Shown: in pieces, positions 34,902-44,597 of the stretch | How the letters are laid out: the number at the start of each line of letters is the position of its first letter | Position numbering within the stretch: position 1 is the first letter of the stretch | From: Pantoea sp. At-9b | GTDB lineage: Bacteria > Pseudomonadota > Gammaproteobacteria > Enterobacterales > Enterobacteriaceae | NCBI RefSeq assembly: GCF_000175935.2 | Contig: NC_014837.1 | Span: 1,364,001-1,428,000, forward strand | Reading direction: 5' to 3' | Length of the DNA stretch: 64,000 bases | The notes under the pieces: generated by a model | Told to the model about the DNA's origin: nothing | The model's database searches: none | What the model saw: only the letters and a program-made list of their open reading frames with translations | Translations under genes and position numbers: made by a program

Positions 34902-35530
34902 GCGCGACGCGCATCCGGGCGTACCAAATCAAAGCGCAACGCTTCACTGATGCCGTAGTAGGCCGAAGGGCCACCGGCACGCAGGATCGGTTGCGCTTTT
35001 GCCGTTTGGTAGATGCCGTTTTCCAGCAACTGCTCATCAATATGAATCGCCACCACTTCCCCCAGCACCAGCCAGCTCTCCAGCTCCGTACCCTGTACAT
35101 CCTGCAAACGGATGCATTGTGTCAACCGGCACTCAAAATTGACCGGGCTTTCCGCCACCATGCTGACGTTAACATGCGAGGCGCGGATCGGGGTCAAGCC
35201 AGCCAGCGCAAATTCATCCTGCTCCGGCGGCACGGAAGCGGAGCTTTCGTTCATCGCTTCGGCCAACGGACGCGTCGCCAGGTTCCAGACAAACGCTTTG
35301 CTCTCGCTGATATTACGCACGCTGTCTTTCCAGCCGCTGCTGGCAAAACCGATGATCGGCGGATGGTAGTTGAAGCAGTTAAAAAAACTGTAAGGCGCGA
35401 GGTTGCGCTGGCCGCTGGCACTTTGTGAACTGATCCAGCCAATCGGGCGCGGACCGATGATGGCGTTGAGGGGATCGTGCGGTAAGCCGTGACCGGCACG
35501 GGGTTGGTAAGAATAGCGCTGACGCGTCAT
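34898..35530 (-). CDS. Flavin reductase-like split-barrel protein
   Basis: A 210-residue protein of the flavoredoxin/flavin_reduct family, with PLNAIIGPRPIGWISSQSA (about residue 20), LAPYSFFNCFNYHPPIIGFA and SGWKDSVRNI stretches. Such proteins bind FMN and serve in flavin transfer or in monooxygenase systems. ATG 35530 has AGGAGATGTT upstream; the longer 250-residue reading would run into repeat DNA. It converges on the HutH-like gene with a four-base overlap. Its specific role is unknown. Confidence 0.85.
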   Translation of the reverse strand: MTRQRYSYQPRAGHGLPHDPLNAIIGPRPIGWISSQSASGQRNLAPYSFFNCFNYHPPIIGFASSGWKDSVRNISESKAFVWNLATRPLAEAMNESSASVPPEQDEFALAGLTPIRASHVNVSMVAESPVNFECRLTQCIRLQDVQGTELESWLVLGEVVAIHIDEQLLENGIYQTAKAQPILRAGGPSAYYGISEALRFDLVRPDARRA

Positions 35531-35556
35531 AACATCTCCTGGCGTGGGGTAAAACC

Positions 35557-35645
35557 GCGCAATAAATTGCGCCGCTACGGTTCCTGCATCATTGAATAGC
35601 GTAATTTCATCACCCATCTTAACGTAGCGGCGCGATTTATCGCGC
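35557..35645. repeat. Dispersed palindromic repeat, inverted pair (copy D)
   Basis: Copies at 35557-35578 (GCGCAATAAATTGCGC core) and 35624-35645 (GCGCGATTTATCGCGC core) face each other across 45 bases in the divergent gap between the flavin reductase-like gene and rlmF. The right copy lies 70 bases before rlmF. Confidence 0.88.
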
Positions 35646-35715
35646 ACCACCCATAGAGATTTTCTTTTTTGTCCGGCACGGGGTATCTTACGCCGCGTTA
35701 TCGATCGGAGAACCT

Positions 35716-36642
35716 ATGAACAAGCCAGCCGCCACTTCGCCTTTCCATCCGCGTAACCGCCATCAGGGCCGTTATGATTTTGCTGCTCTGACGGCGGCGC
35801 ATCCGCCCCTGGCGGACAAAGTCCGTCCGAACGGCTACGGCGACCTGTCGGTGGATTTCGCCGATCCGCAGGCGGTGATGTTACTTAATCAGGCGTTGCT
35901 GAAGCTGTTCTATAACCTCAACTGGCAGTTGCCGGCAGGTTATCTGACGCCGCCGGTGCCGGGCCGGGCAGATTATATCCATGCGCTGGCCGATTTGCTG
36001 GCGACCGACAACGGCGGGGTGATCCCGCGCGATGTGGATGTGATGGATATTGGTTGCGGTGCTAACTGCATCTATCCGTTAATTGGTCATGCCGAATACG
36101 GCTGGCGTTTCACCGGCACCGATATCACAGCAGAGGCGATCACTGCCGCCAACCAGATCGTGGCGAGCAATCCGGGATTACAGCGTGGTATTCGCTTACG
36201 CCGTCAGAAGCAACCCGAGGCGATTTTTGCCGGGGTAGTGCACAAAAACGAACGCTATCAGGCGGTGCTGTGTAATCCGCCATTCCATGCTTCAGCGGAG
36301 GACGCGGCGGCGGGCAGTCAACGTAAAGTGCGTAACCTCGGCTTGAAGAAAAGCACGCCGCTCAACTTTGGTGGTCAGCATAACGAGTTGTGGTGCGACG
36401 GCGGCGAACGTCAGTTTGTCGGCCAGATGATTGCCGAAAGCGTCGCTTTTGCCGACCGTATTGTGTGGTTCACCTCGCTGGTATCGCGCAAAGAGAATCT
36501 GCCCGCGCTGCGTGACCAGTTGCGCGATCTTGATGCGTATGACGTCCGCATCATCGAGATGGCGCAGGGCCAGAAGCAGAGCCGCTTTATCGCCTGGACC
36601 TTCCTGCCGGAAGCCGCACGCGCCCAGCGGCTAAGACGCTAA
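35716..36642 (+). CDS. rlmF: RlmF, 23S rRNA m6A1618 methyltransferase
   Basis: A 308-residue protein, matching E. coli RlmF (YbiN). SAM motif I is [14 protein letters not shown] (about residue 112), and the adenine methylase motif is [10 protein letters not shown] (about residue 190). The N-terminal [20 protein letters not shown] and [15 protein letters not shown] stretches are typical. It methylates adenine 1618 of 23S rRNA. It converges on ybiO with two bases between stop codons. Confidence 0.96.
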   Translation: MNKPAATSPFHPRNRHQGRYDFAALTAAHPPLADKVRPNGYGDLSVDFADPQAVMLLNQALLKLFYNLNWQLPAGYLTPPVPGRADYIHALADLLATDNGGVIPRDVDVMDIGCGANCIYPLIGHAEYGWRFTGTDITAEAITAANQIVASNPGLQRGIRLRRQKQPEAIFAGVVHKNERYQAVLCNPPFHASAEDAAAGSQRKVRNLGLKKSTPLNFGGQHNELWCDGGERQFVGQMIAESVAFADRIVWFTSLVSRKENLPALRDQLRDLDAYDVRIIEMAQGQKQSRFIAWTFLPEAARAQRLRR

Positions 36643-36644
36643 CG

Positions 36645-38918
36645 TTACGGCCCCGGCGGCAGTGCCGGGAAACTGGCGGCGGAGGCCACGTCGCTGCCGG
36701 TTTGCATCACCTCTACCGTCTGATGGGGCGCTTTGATGCCCGCAGCATCAAAGTGTTTTTTTACCTTGTCGTCCAGCGCAAATCTGACCGACCATTGTTT
36801 CAGCGGTTGGGTGGTGAAGGATACGCGCACGGTAAAGGATTGATTGGTCAGTCCGACCAATCCGGCAAAGCTTGGCTCACCAATCACCATGCCGCGAATC
36901 TCCGGATTTTCCAGCAATTCTTTCACCGCTGCCTGCAAGGTTGCATTCACTTTCTCCGTGTCTTCGCTGCGGTCAACATCATAGTTGGCGACGAACGAAC
37001 CGATGCCGCGCACAAAGTTAGCGAAGGTGGTGATCGAGGACCAAGGGATGATATTTAACGCTCCGGTGTCCTGGCGCACCCCGACGGAGCGAATCGACAT
37101 CCGTTCCACCGTGCCGGTGATGGTGCCGATGGTCACCAGATCGCCGGTATTCATGCCATTTTCAAACTGGATAAAGATCCCGGTGATGATATCTTTCACC
37201 AGCGTCTGTGAGCCGAACGACACCGCCAGCCCCAGTGCGCCCGCACCTGCCAACAGCGGAGCGATATTCACCCCAACCTCAGACAGCAAGATCATGATGG
37301 TGATGGTACTGATGACCACCGCCAGCGCGTTGCGAAACAGCGTCAATAGCGTGCGGGTACGGGCGCTGGGCATGGGACGGCCATGAGAATCCGAGGCCAG
37401 ACGGCTCTCAATCAGGCTGGCCAGCAACGTCCAGCCAATCGCGGACAGCAGCACAATCATCACGATGCGGATCAGCACATCGACCATCTTCTGTCCGGTG
37501 CCAAATTTCAGCCAGTGCCAAAGATCAAACAGGTTCCACGCATTCAGCAGCAGTAACAGCGTAGCCAGTACGGTGATCACCCGCGCCAGTTTGAGGATCG
37601 CCTTCACCCAGTCATTAACGCGTTTTTGTAACTCCGGATAGTTGCGTCGTAGGTCAGGGGAGAGCGTGAGCGTTTTGCCAATCCAGCGGGTCAACATGCC
37701 GGAAATCAGCGCCGCAATACAAATGATCGCCAGACTGCGCACGGTGGCCGACATCATAAACTTCAGGCTGTCGCCGGGATTGAAAATGGAGAGCAGGAAC
37801 AGCGTGATGAAGTAGGCACTCGCTAACCAGTGCCACACCATGCCAAAGGCGCGGATAAACAGGGCAAAGAAGCTCAGGCTGCGATCGGCAAGGCGCGTCA
37901 GCTCTTCGTGAATATTGCGTTTGTTACGAAAGATCAACCACAGCGCCCACACCGTCATGATCCCCATCACCAGCACGTTCACCAGCGCCGCGATTTGCAT
38001 ATTGACCTGATTAGAGACGATGGGCACGACCACTAATAAACCGTAACCGATGATGCCACTGAGCCAGCTCAGGCGGGTGTTCCAGTAGCGGGCGCGCGCA
38101 TCGGACAGATGAAAGAAGCGCAGGGTCGGGAAGCGGGGACAGAAAATCAGGCGCAGTACCGCCTTGAAAAACTCAATCAAGGCGAAGGCATTGAGAAATA
38201 GCCCCTGCTGATAAGCAATGGTGCGGTTGTCGCCGTGGTAGTTGTCACTGATGATCTGACCGATAAATAAGGTGAGCGCCAACAGCAATAAATCAATGAT
38301 AAAGGCCAGCACGATGGTGGCGGGCAGATGCAGCCATTTGCTGCGCTCAAGGTTGTGATTGCGCCCCCAACGCCCCATACGTTGCCACACCGGTGCCATC
38401 AGACGTCGAGCCAGCCAGTAGCAAGCAAAGACGGCGGCCGCCAGACCGACGAAGTGTTTCAGGGCATTGAGAAAGGTTTGCTGGTTGAACGCTTTATGCG
38501 GCGCGTTAGTGATGCTGTCGTGCAGGCGGAGAAACTGTGATGCCACTTCACCGCCGTACTCGCGGGTGACGCTGGTGACACTCTCCAGCACGGTGGGATC
38601 GTCACTTTCCGCCTGTGGGGGAGCCAGTACCGGCGCCTGGGTGGTCGAGGGGCTGTTAGCCGCCTGGCGTAGCTGGTCGATCAGCTCCTGACGCGAGTCG
38701 TTGTTTGCCAGAATGTTCGCCAGCGCGGCATAAGCGGCTTTTTTCTCCTCCAGCGTCGGGGCGCTGTTGTCGTTAGACGCAGGTGACGAGGATTGCTGTG
38801 CGGCAACCGCCGCCTGTGGCAGGGTGACCGCCTGAGTGGCTGGGATCAGCAGCAGACAGGCAACAAGAGTGAGGCTCCAGCAGATGGCACGACGCCATTG
38901 TGGGCTGGCAAACAACAT
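36645..38918 (-). CDS. ybiO: YbiO, MscS-family mechanosensitive channel
   Basis: A 757-residue inner-membrane channel, close to E. coli YbiO (741). A signal-like first helix with a Gln/Ser-rich periplasmic part (residues 30-110) is followed by many membrane helices; the MscS pore helix is GAGALGLAVSFGSQTLVKDI (about residue 575), then the beta domain FENGMNTGDLVTIGTITGTV and the C-terminal vestibule. It provides moderate-conductance osmotic release. ATG 38918 has AAGGAG six bases upstream; the longer start was rejected. Confidence 0.95.
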   Translation of the reverse strand: MLFASPQWRRAICWSLTLVACLLLIPATQAVTLPQAAVAAQQSSSPASNDNSAPTLEEKKAAYAALANILANNDSRQELIDQLRQAANSPSTTQAPVLAPPQAESDDPTVLESVTSVTREYGGEVASQFLRLHDSITNAPHKAFNQQTFLNALKHFVGLAAAVFACYWLARRLMAPVWQRMGRWGRNHNLERSKWLHLPATIVLAFIIDLLLLALTLFIGQIISDNYHGDNRTIAYQQGLFLNAFALIEFFKAVLRLIFCPRFPTLRFFHLSDARARYWNTRLSWLSGIIGYGLLVVVPIVSNQVNMQIAALVNVLVMGIMTVWALWLIFRNKRNIHEELTRLADRSLSFFALFIRAFGMVWHWLASAYFITLFLLSIFNPGDSLKFMMSATVRSLAIICIAALISGMLTRWIGKTLTLSPDLRRNYPELQKRVNDWVKAILKLARVITVLATLLLLLNAWNLFDLWHWLKFGTGQKMVDVLIRIVMIVLLSAIGWTLLASLIESRLASDSHGRPMPSARTRTLLTLFRNALAVVISTITIMILLSEVGVNIAPLLAGAGALGLAVSFGSQTLVKDIITGIFIQFENGMNTGDLVTIGTITGTVERMSIRSVGVRQDTGALNIIPWSSITTFANFVRGIGSFVANYDVDRSEDTEKVNATLQAAVKELLENPEIRGMVIGEPSFAGLVGLTNQSFTVRVSFTTQPLKQWSVRFALDDKVKKHFDAAGIKAPHQTVEVMQTGSDVASAASFPALPPGP

Positions 38919-39000
38919 GGCTTTCTCCTTGAGCAACGCACAGCGGCACAAGGGAGAAGTATAGACAGTGGGGACGGGTGAAAAGTCTGAAAGGGCAAGC

Positions 39001-39022
39001 GGGCCGCCATACAGGGCGGCCC
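39001..39022 (-). terminator. Hairpin after glnQ
   Basis: GGGCCGCC and GGCGGCCC form an 8-base-pair stem 14 bases beyond the glnQ stop on the minus strand. The following T-run is poor (CTTGCCCTTT), so it may be a weak terminator or an RNA-stabilising end. Confidence 0.6.
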
Positions 39023-39035
39023 GGCAAAGAGGCGA

Positions 39036-39758
39036 TCAGGATACGTGCTGCAAAAACTCGCGCAGACGATCGCTCGGCGGGTTGGTGATCAACGCATCCG
39101 GGTCACCATCTTCGGCGATGGTGCCTTTGTCGATAAAGATCAGGCGTGAAGCGACTTTCTGTGCGAAGCCCACTTCGTGCGTGACGATCACCATCGTCAT
39201 GCCTTCTTCCGCCAGATCCTGCATCACTTTCAGCACTTCATGACGCAATTCCGGGTCGAGCGCGGAAGTCGGCTCATCGAACAGCATCATTTTCGGCTTC
39301 ACCGCCAGGGCACGCGCAATAGCGACACGTTGCTGCTGACCACCGGAAAGCTCAGAGGGGAAGTGATGGGCGCGCTCGGCGAGACCGACTTTGCCCAGCA
39401 GTTCGCGCGCCAGCTTCTGCGCATCTTCCTTCTTCGCACCGCGCACGCGGATCGGGCCGAAAGCGACGTTATCCAGTGCGCTCATCTGTGGGAACAGATG
39501 GAATTGCTGGAACACCATGCCCGCTTCCTGACGGATCAGGCGCTCGTCGACTTTCGGATCGTTCACCTTCATGCCATCGACAATCAGATCGCCGGTAGTG
39601 ATCTCTTCGAGCTTGTTAATGCAACGCAGCAGCGTCGATTTACCGGAACCGGACGGGCCGATAATCACTACCACTTCGCCCTGATTAATTTTCAGGTTGA
39701 TGTCGTGCAGAACTTGCGTCTGGCCGAAGTTTTTAGAGACGTTTTTAAATTCAATCAC
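39036..39758 (-). CDS. glnQ: GlnQ, glutamine ABC transporter ATPase
   Basis: A 240-residue ATPase, as in E. coli. Walker [17 protein letters not shown], signature [20 protein letters not shown], Walker [15 protein letters not shown] and switch HEVGFAQ are visible. It powers the GlnHPQ high-affinity glutamine importer. The start overlaps the glnP stop (ATGA). Confidence 0.97.
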   Translation of the reverse strand: MIEFKNVSKNFGQTQVLHDINLKINQGEVVVIIGPSGSGKSTLLRCINKLEEITTGDLIVDGMKVNDPKVDERLIRQEAGMVFQQFHLFPQMSALDNVAFGPIRVRGAKKEDAQKLARELLGKVGLAERAHHFPSELSGGQQQRVAIARALAVKPKMMLFDEPTSALDPELRHEVLKVMQDLAEEGMTMVIVTHEVGFAQKVASRLIFIDKGTIAEDGDPDALITNPPSDRLREFLQHVS

Positions 39759-40414
39759 AGGATTTTCACCCTTTTCTCAATACGGCGCAGCACAAAGCTC
39801 AACACCAGCGTAATAACCAGATAGATGATGGCAACGGCACTCCAGATCTCCAGCGCGCGGAAGTTACCGGCGATGATCTCCTGGCCCTGACGGGTCAGTT
39901 CCGCCACCCCAATCACGATAAACAGCGAGGTGTCTTTGATGCTGACAATCCACTGGTTACCCAGCGGCGGCAGCATGCGACGCAGTGCCAGTGGCATGAT
40001 CACGTAACGCAGCGTTTCGCGACGAGACAGACCCAGTGCCAGGCCCGCTTCACGGAAACCTTTGTTGATTGACAACACGGCACCACGCGTGATTTCCGCG
40101 ATGTAGGCACCCGAGTTGATCATAATGGTCACCACCGCAGCGGTGAACGGATCGATACGCAGGTCCGGGAAGGCCATTGGCAGGGCGAAGTAGATAAACA
40201 TCACCTGCACCACAATCGGCGTGCCGCGAATCAATTCAATGAAAACCAGTGCGATGTTGTTCGCGATCCAGCCGCCATAAGCGCGGGCAAAACCGGCCAC
40301 CAGGCCGATAATCAAACCGCCGACCAGGCCGAGGACCGAAATAATCAGGGTCATTTTGGCGCCTTCCAGCAAAATCGGCAGGGCAGGCCAAATGACGCTC
40401 CAGTCAAACTCCAT
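39755..40414 (-). CDS. glnP: GlnP, glutamine ABC transporter permease
   Basis: A 219-residue single permease. [20 protein letters not shown] and the coupling loop [20 protein letters not shown] match E. coli GlnP. It follows glnH after an 84-base gap that contains a terminator-like hairpin, and overlaps glnQ. Confidence 0.97.
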   Translation of the reverse strand: MEFDWSVIWPALPILLEGAKMTLIISVLGLVGGLIIGLVAGFARAYGGWIANNIALVFIELIRGTPIVVQVMFIYFALPMAFPDLRIDPFTAAVVTIMINSGAYIAEITRGAVLSINKGFREAGLALGLSRRETLRYVIMPLALRRMLPPLGNQWIVSIKDTSLFIVIGVAELTRQGQEIIAGNFRALEIWSAVAIIYLVITLVLSFVLRRIEKRVKIL

Positions 40415-40442
40415 GGTGAAACTCCAGAATTTGTTGCGATGG

Positions 40443-40468
40443 AAAAAGCAGGGCTGAATCAGCCCTGC
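40443..40468 (-). terminator. Intra-operon hairpin between glnH and glnP
   Basis: GCAGGGCTGA and TCAGCCCTGC are a perfect 10-base inverted repeat with one base between, followed by TTTTT in the minus direction. It lies 30 bases after the glnH stop and about 30 bases before the glnP start. It should end part of the transcripts and keep the binding protein in excess over the membrane parts. Confidence 0.8.
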
Positions 40469-40498
40469 TGCAAAGATAAAAATAGAACAAGATGCGAA

Positions 40499-41245
40499 TT
40501 ATTTAGGTTCGCTGCCGAACCATTTTTTATAGATAGTGTTGTAAGTGCCGTTGTCACGCAGTGTTTTCAGCGCGCCATTCACTTTTTCACGCAGGTCGTC
40601 GCTGCCTTTCGGGAACGCGATGCCGTACTGCTGGGCTGAGATTGACTCGCCAACCGCTTTGAAACGGCCTTTGCCGGCAGTGTGGATGAAGTACAGGATG
40701 TTCGGGGTGTCGTGCAACACGGCGTCAGCACGGTTGGTGCCTAACTCCATGTAAGCGTTGTCGATGTTCGGGAACTGACGCAGATCTTTCGATTTGATGT
40801 GCGCTTTCGCGTAATCAACAGAACCGGTGCCGCTTTTGACTGCCACGACTTTGCCGTTCAGATCATCGATGCTTTTGATGTTGTTTTCGTTGCTACGCAC
40901 CATCACCAGCAGACCGCTTTTGTAGTAGCCGTCAGAGAAATCGATGGCTTTTTTGCGCTCATCGGTAATGGTGATACCCGCCAGTGCCACATCGACGTTA
41001 CGGGTTTGCAGTGCCGGGATGATGCCGCTGAAATCCATCGGCTTCAGGGTGTAATCCAGTTTCAGTTCTTTAGCGATCGCGGCCCACAGATCGATATCAA
41101 AACCGACGTATTGGTCACCTTGCTTAAATTCGAACGGAACGAATGCGGTGTCAGTAGCGACAACCAGTTTTTTATCTGCTGCGGTGGATGAAAGAGAGAA
41201 GGCCAGCGCCAGGGCTGCCACGGAGACTTTAATCAGTGACTTCAT
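40499..41245 (-). CDS. glnH: GlnH, periplasmic glutamine-binding protein
   Basis: A 248-residue binding protein. The signal peptide [20 protein letters not shown] ends before [20 protein letters not shown], the E. coli-like mature start. Ligand-site stretches include [12 protein letters not shown] and [12 protein letters not shown] used ATG 41245, as in E. coli, over the preceding ATG at 41248. NtrC and sigma-54-like sites lie upstream. Confidence 0.97.
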   Translation of the reverse strand: MKSLIKVSVAALALAFSLSSTAADKKLVVATDTAFVPFEFKQGDQYVGFDIDLWAAIAKELKLDYTLKPMDFSGIIPALQTRNVDVALAGITITDERKKAIDFSDGYYKSGLLVMVRSNENNIKSIDDLNGKVVAVKSGTGSVDYAKAHIKSKDLRQFPNIDNAYMELGTNRADAVLHDTPNILYFIHTAGKGRFKAVGESISAQQYGIAFPKGSDDLREKVNGALKTLRDNGTYNTIYKKWFGSEPK

Positions 41246-41298
41246 CATTTTTCCTTATTACCTTCCAGACCTGCTGGCCTGATTTGCGGCTGATCATA

Positions 41299-41314
41299 TG
41301 AAAAAACTATGCCA
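41299..41314 (-). promoter_or_regulatory. Candidate sigma-54 promoter of glnH
   Basis: TGGCATAGTTTTTTCA on the minus strand has the -24 element TGGCA, but the -12 element reads TTC rather than TTGC. Position, 54-69 bases before the glnH start and with an NtrC site about 90 bases further up, fits the nitrogen-regulated glnHp2 promoter. Confidence 0.5.
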
Positions 41315-41399
41315 ACTTTTCATTTGTCGCGAAATCAGCAGGTTGCATAACGTTGCTGACACGATTTTGCTTACATGGGACGAAATGCACCACAATGAG

Positions 41400-41414
41400 G
41401 CACCAATATGGTGC
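41400..41414. promoter_or_regulatory. NtrC binding site upstream of glnH
   Basis: GCACCAATATGGTGC is the core of the NtrC consensus TGCACC-N5-GGTGCA, flanked by further half-sites (TGCACC at 41386, GGTGCA at 41428). It lies about 155 bases before the glnH ATG, as for an enhancer site. Confidence 0.75.
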
Positions 41415-41527
41415 AAAAGGCTGTTGTGGTGCAGCACACAGTGTGCCCCAGAGCGCAGGGCAGGAAAAGCAGGGATGAAGAATTTGTTAACGGTGTCAAA
41501 AAAAGCACCAGGATGTTACACAGGCAT

Positions 41528-41551
41528 AAAAAAAGGCGGGAAGACCCGCCT
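41528..41551 (-). terminator. Rho-independent terminator of dps
   Basis: AGGCGGG and CCCGCCT with a four-base loop, followed by seven T residues in the minus direction, 18 bases beyond the dps stop. Confidence 0.92.
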
Positions 41552-41568
41552 GTTTAAGAATTTACTGA

Positions 41569-42072
41569 TTATTCGATATTAGATTCGATAAACCACAGGA
41601 ACTTATCAAGATCACGTGATGCCGCGGTGAAGATATCCGCGCTGTCTTCGTCGCTGACCTCGCTAATGGCTTTACGCACATCGTTTGCCACGATGGCATA
41701 ACGATCGGCCAGCGCTTTCAGATGATCCTGCACGCTGTGGATATTGAGCGGGTAGCTTTTTAGCGGGGTTTTATCGTTGACCACCTGGGTGGTGCCCAGT
41801 GCAACGCCGCCCAGCTGCACGACACGTTCTGCAATGGTGTCCTGATGATCGGCAATCGCGGTACGGAAGCCGTCCAGCATTTCGTGCACCGCAATAAAGT
41901 TCGCGCCGCGCATGTTCCAGTGCGCCTGTTTGGTGATCAGCGACAGGTCAATAAACTCCACGACCAGACGGTTGAGCACCTCAATGGTGGCTTTCTTCTC
42001 GCTATCAGCCACGTCGTTACGGGTGTAAATCAGATCGGAAGATTTTGTTTTAACCAGTTTTGCGGTACTCAT
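41569..42072 (-). CDS. dps: Dps, DNA-protecting ferritin-like protein
   Basis: A 167-residue Dps. The lysine-bearing N-terminal tail ([12 protein letters not shown]) used for DNA binding is present, and the ferroxidase residues lie in [21 protein letters not shown] and [20 protein letters not shown]. The dodecamer stores iron and compacts DNA in stationary phase and under oxidative stress. ATG 42072 was used over an adjacent ATG at 42075. A sigma-S-type -10 box is upstream. Confidence 0.97.
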   Translation of the reverse strand: MSTAKLVKTKSSDLIYTRNDVADSEKKATIEVLNRLVVEFIDLSLITKQAHWNMRGANFIAVHEMLDGFRTAIADHQDTIAERVVQLGGVALGTTQVVNDKTPLKSYPLNIHSVQDHLKALADRYAIVANDVRKAISEVSDEDSADIFTAASRDLDKFLWFIESNIE

Positions 42073-42120
42073 CATTAAATTCCTCTTGTTGATGGGTTGT
42101 CCTAATCAAGCACGGGACTA

Positions 42121-42127
42121 AGTATAG
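42121..42127 (-). promoter_or_regulatory. -10 element of the dps promoter
   Basis: CTATACT on the minus strand, preceded by TG, 49-55 bases before the dps ATG, fits the extended -10 (xCTATACT) of sigma-S promoters. The remaining bases up to 42350 are AT-rich and contain no gene. Confidence 0.6.
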
Positions 42128-42350
42128 CAGCACATCTCTGGCTTGCAGGATTGGTTCAGTCAATATCAGGAATAGGTAAACACAAATTGATCATGCGTGG
42201 CAGATTAAACACGCCTGATCGTGGTCTTGGATTAAAAATCAATACTATCAGTAAGATAAAATATCGCTGTTAATTGTCTTTCTTTAATGTTGCAAAATAA
42301 TAACAAAATGGACTGAGTAAGAAATAAAAACTGATAATGAGAATGGTTTA

Positions 42351-42384
42351 TATATTCAGCCAGCCATATGGCCAGCTGAATATA
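42351..42384 (-). terminator. Terminator-like hairpin after rhtA
   Basis: TATATTCAGC and GCTGAATATA pair perfectly around a 14-base loop that itself contains CAGCCATATGGCC. It begins eight bases past the rhtA stop; a short T/A-rich run follows. Confidence 0.65.
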
Positions 42385-42391
42385 TTGCTCA

Positions 42392-43300
42392 TTATTGTGG
42401 GGGATTTAAATCCACTTCGTTAATTTGCGGGCTTTTCGGTTTCATGGTTAGGGTGGAACCGGCGGAGGCGATAATGATCGCCAGCAGAGCAACCCATTGT
42501 TTTAACGTCAGCAATTCACCGAGGAACAGCATGCCAGAGAGGGCCGCCATGGCTGGCTCCAGGCTCATCAACGTGCCAAAAATCCGTGCGGGCAGGCGGG
42601 TCAACGCCATCATCTCAAGCGAATAGGGAATGGCGCTGGAGAGCAGGGCAATGACCAGGGCGAGCGGCAAAATCTCCCAATGCCAGATGCCGCTATGGGC
42701 GAAGGTCAGGCCGAGTGGGACAAAAATGATCGACGCCACCAGTGAACCCATCGCCACCGTCGCCGGACCGTGCTCCGCGCCTGCGCGCTGTCCTGCCAGA
42801 ATGTAGACCGCCCAGCAGGCACCGGCACCGACAGCCAGCAACGCACCCAGCGGATCAATGTGGCTTATCCCCGTGCCAATCGGCAGCAAAAACCATAAAC
42901 CGACCACCGCCAGCAGCACCCAGAGGAAATCCAGCGGGCGGCGAGAACCCAGCAGCGCCAGTGTCAACGGCCCGGTGAATTCAAGGCCCACCGCGACACC
43001 CAACGGCACCGTTCGAATGGAGAGATAGAACAGATAATTCATACAACCCAGCGCCAGGCCGTACATCAAGAGCGGCAGACGCTGTTCGCGGGTAAAACGC
43101 AGACGCCAGGGTTTAAAGATGGCGCAAAGAATGAGGGTGCCCAATCCGAGACGCAAAGCGGTAATACCTGGCGCACCGACGGTGGGGAACAACGATTTTG
43201 CCAGCGATGCGCCGCCTTGTAGCGACAACATGGCAATCAGCAGCACGGCGATCGGGAAAACCACCGGCGTCAGTTTTTTGGCAGTCAGAGGTGCAGACAT
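42392..43300 (-). CDS. rhtA: RhtA, threonine/homoserine exporter
   Basis: A 302-residue inner-membrane exporter with two EamA (DMT) repeats and about ten helices. Stretches shared with E. coli RhtA include LQGGASLAKSLFP, GMNYLFYLSIRTVPLGVAVG-type residues near 88 and LAGQRAGAEHGPATVAMGSL. It exports threonine and homoserine. ATG 43300 was chosen, as the longer frame adds 11 poorly conserved residues. Confidence 0.95.
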   Translation of the reverse strand: MSAPLTAKKLTPVVFPIAVLLIAMLSLQGGASLAKSLFPTVGAPGITALRLGLGTLILCAIFKPWRLRFTREQRLPLLMYGLALGCMNYLFYLSIRTVPLGVAVGLEFTGPLTLALLGSRRPLDFLWVLLAVVGLWFLLPIGTGISHIDPLGALLAVGAGACWAVYILAGQRAGAEHGPATVAMGSLVASIIFVPLGLTFAHSGIWHWEILPLALVIALLSSAIPYSLEMMALTRLPARIFGTLMSLEPAMAALSGMLFLGELLTLKQWVALLAIIIASAGSTLTMKPKSPQINEVDLNPPQ

Positions 43301-43679
43301 GCTGGAATCAATCCCTGTTGTTATTAACATCAAAGTAACAGCCAGCAGTGTAAAGGAATTGTGCGCAAATAAGGAGGCGCACTTTTGGCAAAAATAATCG
43401 CAACGGCAGCGTGAAAAACGACCAATTCCAGGTCCATTTCCGTAAAGAAATGTCAGACAGGATTAAGAATTTACTTAAAGGTGTAAATGATGGGCAGAAT
43501 GTTCATTGCAGAAAGATGACGGTTTTTATAAGAAAAATGAATGACATAGGAAACTTCATTAACTTTCTGTTACACCAAACAATCTGTTAGACAACAAATT
43601 AACGGCAGAGTTTCGCGCTATTATTTGTTATATTTTTAGGCGTTGTCAGGAGAGAAGTTTTATCACATTTGAGGTGGTT
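43301..43679. other. AT-rich divergent region between rhtA and ompX
   Basis: A 379-base region with no gene found. It should hold the rhtA promoter and a long ompX leader. A GAGGTGG Shine-Dalgarno precedes ompX directly. I saw no convincing operator or small RNA by eye, though an ompX leader of this size could be structured. Confidence 0.5.
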
Positions 43680-44189
43680 ATGAAAAAAATTGCATGTCTT
43701 TCAGCACTGGCTTGTGTACTGGCAGTTTCTGCAGGTTCCGCGATGGCGCAGAGCACCGTTTCTGCTGGTTACGCTCAGAGCGATTACCAGGGTGTTGCCA
43801 ACAAAGCTAACGGCTTCAACCTGAAATACCGTTACGAAGATGGTACTAACCCGCTGGGTTGGATCGGTTCTTTCACCTACACCGAAAAAGACCGCACTGA
43901 CGCTGGCGTGTACAACAAAGGCCAGTACTACGGCTTCACCGGTGGTCCGGCTTACCGTCTGAACGATTGGGCAAGCATCTACGGTGTTGTTGGTCTGGGC
44001 TACGGTAAATACCAGTCTAACGGTGCTGACCGTCAGAAATCTGACACCAGCGACGTAGGTTTCTCTTACGGTGCAGGTCTGCAGTTCAACCCGATTCAGA
44101 ACGTTGCACTGGACGTAGGCTACGAGCAGAGCCGCATCCGCAGCGTCGACGTAGGCACCTGGATTGCTGGCGTAGGCTACAGCTTCTAA
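43680..44189 (+). CDS. ompX: OmpX, outer-membrane protein
   Basis: A 169-residue eight-stranded barrel. The signal peptide MKKIACLSALACVLAVSAGS ends AMAQ, and the mature protein begins STVSAGYAQSDYQG. It ends GTWIAGVGYSF with the terminal Phe needed for barrel assembly. Codon use is strongly biased, as for a highly expressed gene (for example GGT, CGT and AAC dominate). OmpX is a surface protein linked to adhesion and envelope stress. A strong terminator follows. Confidence 0.97.
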   Translation: MKKIACLSALACVLAVSAGSAMAQSTVSAGYAQSDYQGVANKANGFNLKYRYEDGTNPLGWIGSFTYTEKDRTDAGVYNKGQYYGFTGGPAYRLNDWASIYGVVGLGYGKYQSNGADRQKSDTSDVGFSYGAGLQFNPIQNVALDVGYEQSRIRSVDVGTWIAGVGYSF

Positions 44190-44220
44190 GTTTTTGCTTA
44201 GACCAGAGTTGCAAACGAAA

Positions 44221-44244
44221 CGGCCCCGATGGGGCCGTTTTTTT
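44221..44244 (+). terminator. Rho-independent terminator of ompX
   Basis: CGGCCCC and GGGGCCG with a three-base loop are followed by seven T residues. A-rich sequence on the other side could let it also stop minus-strand transcripts from mntS. Confidence 0.92.
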
Positions 44245-44297
44245 ATGCCTGCCGTGTTGCGCTGTCTTATCTGGTGTATCGCAGACGCACAAAAGCA

Positions 44298-44319
44298 GCG
44301 CGATAAATCGCGCCGCAAC
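44298..44319. repeat. Dispersed palindromic repeat, single copy (copy E)
   Basis: One copy, with core GCGCGATAAATCGCGC and a CGCAAC end instead of CGCTAC, between the ompX terminator and mntS. Confidence 0.8.
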
Positions 44320-44342
44320 ACAATAACGGTCAGAGGATGCGC

Positions 44343-44537
44343 TTAACCGCGCCAGATCAGATTCGGGCAGGGGCGTTCGGCAAGTTTTTTGCCGGTCAGC
44401 TTTTCGATCAACATCAGACGCAGCGCGAACGGTGAGCGGCTAAACAGGCACAGCAGCGATTTCAGCTCGAAAGCTGGCGCGCTTTTTTCCGCCTGGAAGC
44501 ATTTGCCACAGTCGAGGCAGCTTTTCATGGTGGTCAT
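44343..44537 (-). CDS. mntS: MntS-like small protein with an N-terminal cysteine extension (64 aa)
   Basis: A 64-residue protein whose middle, FSRSPFALRLMLIEKL, matches the core of E. coli MntS (FSHSPFKVRLMLLSML as I recall it). Its location, next to ompX and divergent from mntR, is the same as in E. coli. MntS raises intracellular manganese, apparently by inhibiting the exporter MntP. Unlike the 42-residue E. coli protein, this one has an extra N-terminal stretch with CLDCGKC, a possible metal ligand. ATG 44537 has GGAGG five bases upstream. Two MntR boxes lie in the promoter region. Confidence 0.78.
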   Translation of the reverse strand: MTTMKSCLDCGKCFQAEKSAPAFELKSLLCLFSRSPFALRLMLIEKLTGKKLAERPCPNLIWRG

Positions 44538-44597
44538 GTACACCTCCCGATTATTGACGACGTATTTGTGAGCATTGCTGCTTACATTATCAGCGAA

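Noticed and set aside
41521..41566. A small RNA gene downstream of dps
   Set aside because: The hairpin and T-run are explained as the dps terminator; no separate promoter seen.
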